The notes under the pieces were generated by a model, which was not told the origin of the DNA, made no database searches, and was given only the letters and a program-made list of their open reading frames with translations. A stretch of 64,000 nucleotides of DNA from Phoenix dactylifera (Eukaryota > Streptophyta > Magnoliopsida > Arecales > Arecaceae): NCBI RefSeq assembly GCF_009389715.1, contig NC_052400.1:20057674-20121673 (forward strand), in the 5' to 3' direction. Both the position numbers and the translations under genes were made by a program. This document shows positions 58,911-64,000 of the stretch, in pieces (the first letter of the stretch is position 1; every line of letters begins with the position of its first letter).

Positions 58911-60175
58911 GTTTTTTTTTCTGGCTAAAAATGGAATCTCATACATAATGTGTACGAATACAGCCAAGAGAATCAAAAAGCAATACATCACGGAGAGCAG
59001 TACGCAACTCCACCTCTCCCTCCAATAGGTGGTCTCTGAGTGGTTAGCAACAGAACAAGCTACCCAATCTGCCGCCCCATTAGCCTCTCTAAACACATGC
59101 TTCACCTGAAATACTAGCCCGTCAGAGATCGAGGCCCGGATATCTCTCACCAACGAATGGCAGTCGCCGAGCCTCCCAGAAGTCTGCTGGATCCACCCAA
59201 TAACCATCGCTGAGTCACCCTCCAAAAGGACGTCTCTTTCCTGCAAGGCACGCCGAACATAGCACAAGCCCGACCAAGCTGCTCTCAACTCCTCCCCTGG
59301 CACCGATGTATCAAACAAGTGGCAACATCTAGCCGCAATCACCTTAAAATTCGGGCCCTTGACAACAAAGCCTGCATCTCCCCTCCTACCGCCCTGCAAG
59401 ACGCATCTATCGAAGTTGACCTTGAGGAAACTCGAGGGGTGGGGGCTCCAAGGTGAAAAACACCAAATGGGGCGCTCCATGAGTAGATGTGAAGCCATAG
59501 ATGTCTCGAGCTGTCAAAAGTCTATCCGACTGGATCGCCTGAAAGGCCTCCAGCGCCAGCAACCACATCCTTTCCACTACCACCTCCAGTGGAAGGCACC
59601 TCTTCCCAAATGTCTATGCGTTCCTCGCAAGTCAAATCTGGTAAGCAGTATAGGTTGCCTTGCCTCCGGTCTGGACTGCAAGGCCTCGGCCAACCGTCGA
59701 AGAGCCTGAAGAAAGGATGTCGCATGACACCAGAGGTCTGTGGGGAACCCCGTCTGCCTCCATGCCCTCCTCGCCCGGTGGCACAGAAAAATAGCATGGT
59801 CCAGCAACTCATCATCCTGACACGCAGGGTACTGGAGGTGAATACCCCTGCTCCTCCCATGCAACAGAAGTCTTATTGGTAGCCTACCCCAAGAAAACTT
59901 CCAACGGAATAGAGCTACTCTGGGGTACAGCCCCAAACGCCAAATCTAGCCAAAAGCCACCCCCAACTGCCCCCCATCTTGGACAACGCAAGAGACGCTG
60001 GCTACTCTGACTCTAGAACTGCTGGACGAGCTCCATACCCTGATGTCGAGGCAGGGGTGCCCCGGATCTGGGAGCGACCGAATCCGTTCCGCAAATGGCT
60101 CTCCAAACATCTGATCAATCTAGTGGGAATCCCACCCTCCACCCCTAGGGAGAAGAAGGTCACAGTTTATTCAAT
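58911..60175 (-). mobile_element. 5'-truncated LINE, zf-RVT and RNase H 3' portion
   Basis: Reading on the minus strand: a zf-RVT-like region (LFRWKFSWGRLPIRLLLHGR...DDELLDHAIFLCHRARRAW, 59577-59936) followed in the same frame, after a stop, by an RNase H-like domain (58875-59498) with VNFDRCVLQGGRRGDAGFVV, EELRAAWSGL, LEGDSAMVIGWI and VFREANGAADWVA. This is the usual 3' order of plant LINEs that end in RNase H. A T-run on the plus strand at 58913-58920 is the remaining poly(A). Upstream similarity continues with stops to about 60175; the reverse transcriptase core is missing, so it was truncated at insertion. It shares its 3' end with the eroded copy at 46.3 kb but is better preserved. Confidence 0.85.
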
Positions 60176-60937
60176 CCCTATAACTGATGTTAAGAGATTT
60201 ATAAAAAAAAAAGGAAGAATAAAACTATACCTCTTCTAGTTAACCATGTAATGTGATTGGCCTATCTAATATTTCTTCTTGCAAGAGCTCCAAGAAGATG
60301 AGTTCAGCCTCTTTGCGATGCTTATTTTGCATTACAGGTCCTTCATATAGACATGCCCATTCCCACACTATGTAAAATACGCATTGAAGAGGAACTCGAC
60401 TCTAAGAAGGTTGGCTATCTTTATGGTTCATGCACGAGTAAATGCACCTATAATGTGCGCGTATGTGTGTGTGAGAGAGAGATTTTTGGGGTTGAAGGTG
60501 TAATTGTAGCCCTACCTATCGACTACTACGGGGGAGTCGAGGCAAAGTTGGATGGTGTATTGGTGTGCAAATGGGTTGGCGGCAAAAGACTGCGAGACCC
60601 GAGACTAGAACCCAGAGGCGATGGTGCGCTCCGTTTCCATTCCTCGTTGGGACATCCGCTTCCATTCCGCAGTGGGACATTGGAATGCTAGGCATAGATC
60701 GCATCATCCTCGAGGTTGGAGGTGTGTGGCTAGAAGACGGCCGTTGCTTCTCAATATCTGTAGGATCTAGTGTGGCTCTTATCAGGCCATGCATATATAT
60801 AGAGAAGCAAATGATGCCCCACTACTCCGAAGAATTTTTTTGGACGGATCACGGTTCTATGCTTGAGTCAGTGTATGCCCTTTTATTTTCTAATTTTATT
60901 GGCCGCAATTACATTTGTCGCGTGTGAGCCGCCATTA

Positions 60938-60938
<1 letters not shown>

Positions 60939-60972
<34 letters not shown>
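60939..60972. repeat. Microsatellite (TA)n
   Basis: About 17 perfect TA units, intergenic. Confidence 0.95.
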
Positions 60973-60973
<1 letters not shown>

Positions 60974-61942
60974 CGGAAAGATAATCTGCATGTCCCACGA
61001 TTCTAGAAATATCCTGGAATCCACGTTAATAAACCTAACAGATGCACGAATTCTGAAGGACAACCGAATCGCATTCCACTCCGATTGCGGGTATAGGATA
61101 TGCAACCGGCTCAGGCCCATATGATCGTTAATTTCCCATGTAGGTCGAAGGATTTTTGGCAGTCCATAGAAGCAACGAAAAACTCATCACTTACCAGCGC
61201 CTGATGAGATGATGGCCACCATTTTACGTAAATATTAGTCTTAGCACAGGCAACAGACTCATTGTGGTTTTAATAGCATTGAAATTCCAAACAACGCGCA
61301 CCTACATAAAAAGTTGACAAACCCAACTCTTTGCCCTGATAGGCACGTGCCCAGCACGTGCAAAATACTAGCGGATATAGTGCATTGTAAAGCTTCTATA
61401 ACTATTATGCCAATCCCAAAGCATCATAATAGTTGCAAATAGGTATTTACACTAACCTTATTGGATCTCCTCTCCAACTCCAATATGGGCCTCCGATCCC
61501 AGAAACAAAACCAAATACAGAACCAAAAAACAAATCTGCTCTACACTATGAGATCTTTATCTCAGATCAGCCGATCGGTGCACCATCTATATAGTTTATT
61601 TTTATATTGAACGCGAATACACTTTTAAAATTGATTAATAACTTTAAGACCAAAGAACTTGAATAAGACTTCATAGTGTTTAAGGGATTATATGCAAATG
61701 TGTTATAAGCTGCTAAAATTAAAAAACAAGGGATTTACTCATTATTTTCTAATATTTTTATGTATCTTTTTTGAGAAAAAAGGGAGAGGAAATCCCATCC
61801 AATTCATTAAGACAATGAAAAATGAACAACAAAAAGTAAATGAAACAAACTCATCTCAGTAAAATCCGGTTGCTTGGTGGAGATCTTAAAATGCAAACAT
61901 ATAGACTAAAAGCATATAAACCCTCTGACCATGGGGTTGTCT

Positions 61943-62064
61943 GGTCCTCCGAAAGATAGGTAATCACCATCAAGGGCCAAGATTACTAAGAACGGGCCGC
62001 TTATAGAAAATTTGCCATGGTCCTCCGAAAGATAGGTAATCACCATCAAGGGCCAAGATTACTA
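61943..62064. repeat. 46-bp direct repeats, 76 bp apart
   Basis: The sequence from GGTCCTCCGAAAGATAGG to GCCAAGATTACTA occurs at 61943-61988 and again at 62019-62064, identical as far as I can read. Confidence 0.9.
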
Positions 62065-63048
62065 TAGGAGGGCCCAAGGTTCAGGTCTCAGGTCGGTTGC
62101 ATGTCTTGGTGGTCAATCTTACACTTAATCCACCAAGCCCAGAAGTCGGATTATTTTAGAGGCATCCACGGGAATCTGGAGCATGAGATTTTACTTGAAA
62201 CTGTGTCAAAATCATAAATTTGATGGCTTCAGAACAGCTTCAGAACAATCAAAATTGCCAAATCGTTATCAAAATGTAAGAACGCAGACCAATTAGCTTG
62301 CTGCGACAAGGATAATCACAAGTCTAGCATGCAAGGAATAATTTGGCTAGAAGTAAAAAATGTACATTGAGCAGAGTCCACACTGTTACACCAGTGTTAG
62401 TTTGCCATGTTTACAGAAACAGGCGTAAATATATTAGGTTTCTATAAATGCACATTGAGCTAAATATCTTACAGACACGATGAAAACTCAAATGTCTCCA
62501 ATGCATATGGAGCTGTTCTTGTAAGTTCCTGCATAGCCTGGTTACATATAAACAGATAACCATTAGAAAACATCATGCTACAGGAGGCATATAACAATTG
62601 CAAACACTATCAGACATAATAGCCAGGGGAGGAACAAGGGCACAAAATTAGACAAGAATATCTAATAAATGGTCTAACACCAAGAGAAACCCCGAAACAG
62701 AAAGGTGTTTAAGATGAACTATTGATGAGTGATTTCTATTAAAATAAGAGATGCATACAAGATCAGCGGCACTAGGGAATGAACAAGCAATGAAACAAGC
62801 ATCTGTGCTATTTTGGAAAAAGAAAAAGAAAAGTAATATGCAACTCTTCAGCTAAGGTCTTGGTGAATGGGAACCCACATGATGGATTTTAAAGTCATCG
62901 AATTTGTTCCTTCGGTCATCTATGCTTCCTAAGATTTTAGGGGATTCAAACAATAAATTAGAAACATGGATTCCCCATCTCCTCCTGTGTCAGCTTATAA
63001 TTTATTGCAAGCATTGAAAACACAACCTTTTCACTCAGTACTCATACC

Positions 63049-63681
63049 TTAATAGTCTAATTTCTCTGGAATCTGATCTGACTCTCCACCCGCATTATCT
63101 ATTTTCAGCATACATTTTTCTCTCCAAATTGCTTGCACTTCATCAGTTCGGAATCTCTGGGTAAATGTTGATTCCTCCAAGGGGGTGGTCACACCATGGG
63201 CAAATGCAAGGAGACCAGTATATGCTATCATTGCCCCATTATCAACACAGTACCTATCATCAGTTGCAAAAAGCCTACAACCCCTCTCTGAGCACATTGT
63301 CCTCATCATCTCTTGCAATCGTTCATTGCATCCAACACCACCAACAATGAGAACATCGTTCTTATCACAATGTGCCATTGCACGTTCGGTGATTTCAACA
63401 AGCATAGCAAACACTGTTTCCTGGAACATCACACATAAAAATAGAAATCAGTCACCAACTACTATTTATAAAATTAGTCAAAAGTAAGCTGCAATCCGGT
63501 GCATCTGAGTGTATAAGAAACATACCTGTAAGGAGTAACAAAGATCCGCAGGTGTGCATTCATTGTTTTTAAGCTTCTCAGCAGCAGTAGCTTCTATATA
63601 ACTCAATATCCCACTAAATGAAACATCCATTCCTTTGACAACATAAGGAAGATCTATAAATTTTTCTCCTTTCTTCGCAAG
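63049..63681 (-). CDS. KAE1: KAE1/OSGEP tRNA threonylcarbamoyladenosine synthase, last two coding exons
   Basis: Catalytic subunit of the KEOPS complex, which adds threonylcarbamoyl to A37 of ANN-decoding tRNAs (t6A), acting in cytosol and nucleus. Two exons on the minus strand: 63526-63681 (52 codons, [24 protein letters not shown]...ADLCYSLQ) and 63049-63420 (123 codons plus TAA), GT-AG, phase 0. Signatures are [26 protein letters not shown], the metal-site Asp in [13 protein letters not shown], and [12 protein letters not shown]. The ASKHA-fold N-terminal half with the HxxxH metal motif lies off the right edge of the window. The C-terminal tail after WREK is about 21 residues and poorly conserved. 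Typical full length is about 350-370 residues, so about half is visible. Confidence 0.95.
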
Positions 63682-64000
63682 CTGAATCGGAGGAACACCA
63701 CTATCAGACAATTTATCAATTATCATATGATACATTAAAAGAAGATTAATATGTCACCAGTGAAGAACTTAAGAAAATGATTTTATGGGAAAAAATAAGG
63801 TGGTAGGACGCTTTGAAATCAGGAGAAAATTATTGAACTGAACAACAGGCCTGTGTAGATTGCAGTATCATCTGAACAAAAGAACTGGCAAGAACTTCAC
63901 GAAGAAAGGACCAACATTAGCAATCTTTTTAGAAAAATGCCGCACATCCAGAAGAACGTCCTCGAGAGAATTTCAGAGTATCACTTGTTTCTGAGAAAAT
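63682..64000 (-). other. KAE1 intron running off the window
   Basis: Starts right after the CAG acceptor of the penultimate KAE1 exon. No further KAE1 exon was recognised before the window ends. Confidence 0.6.

Larger units (their letters stand above)
60176..63048. other. Intergenic DNA left of KAE1
   Basis: Contains a (TA)n tract at 60939-60972 and a pair of 46-bp direct repeats at 61943-62064. The right part (about 62450-63048) is the 3' flank of KAE1; a splice-donor-like AAG/GTATGAG directly after the stop codon hints at a 3' untranslated intron. No other gene is recognised. Confidence 0.55.

Noticed and set aside
59359-59709. Plus-strand open frame of 116 codons
   Set aside because: Antisense to the LINE RNase H and zf-RVT regions, whose minus-strand frames carry the recognisable motifs.

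Overview
The window is nuclear DNA of a flowering plant. Genes are split by introns with plant-type GT-AG borders, intergenic DNA is AT-rich, and it carries a Copia element, LINE 3' ends, MITEs and microsatellites. Protein resemblance and repeat content suggest a monocot, perhaps a palm, but the exact species is inference.

Layout from left to right. 1-5.3 kb is intergenic, with a short hAT-like element and an AT-rich MITE. 5.3-21.0 kb on the minus strand holds two tandem profilin genes: one intact (131 aa, stretched by an 8.4-kb second intron full of repeats) and one compact copy whose first exon carries a 7-base duplication that shifts the frame. 22.3-28.0 kb (minus) is a six-exon PTPMT1-type phosphatidylglycerophosphate phosphatase with one GC-AG intron. 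29.8-36.6 kb is a whole-looking, young Copia LTR retrotransposon on the minus strand with a perfect 5-bp target duplication. 37.3-38.5 kb (plus) is an intronless secreted leucine-rich-repeat protein. 39.7-44.2 kb (minus) is a three-exon class-B (HAD IIIB) acid phosphatase of the vegetative-storage-protein type. 44.2-52.0 kb is intergenic, with an eroded LINE 3' end and a nearly perfect 141-bp-arm foldback. 52.0-56.4 kb (minus) is a six-exon NAC transcription factor most like NAC075. 56.4-63.0 kb is intergenic with a 5'-truncated LINE. The right edge holds the last two coding exons of KAE1/OSGEP, the tRNA t6A-synthesis protein, whose 5' part lies outside the window.

The genes are independent plant loci, not a cluster or operon: cytoskeleton (profilin), mitochondrial phospholipid synthesis (PTPMT1), cell wall or secreted LRR, secreted or vacuolar acid phosphatase, secondary-wall or developmental transcription control (NAC), and tRNA modification (KAE1). 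I saw no clearly new biological system. The most unusual signals are the 50.7-51.0 kb foldback, the frame-shifting duplication in the second profilin, and complementary microsatellites flanking exons 3-5 of the NAC gene. Exon borders were set by eye from splice signals, phase agreement and remembered family sequences; no alignment was run.
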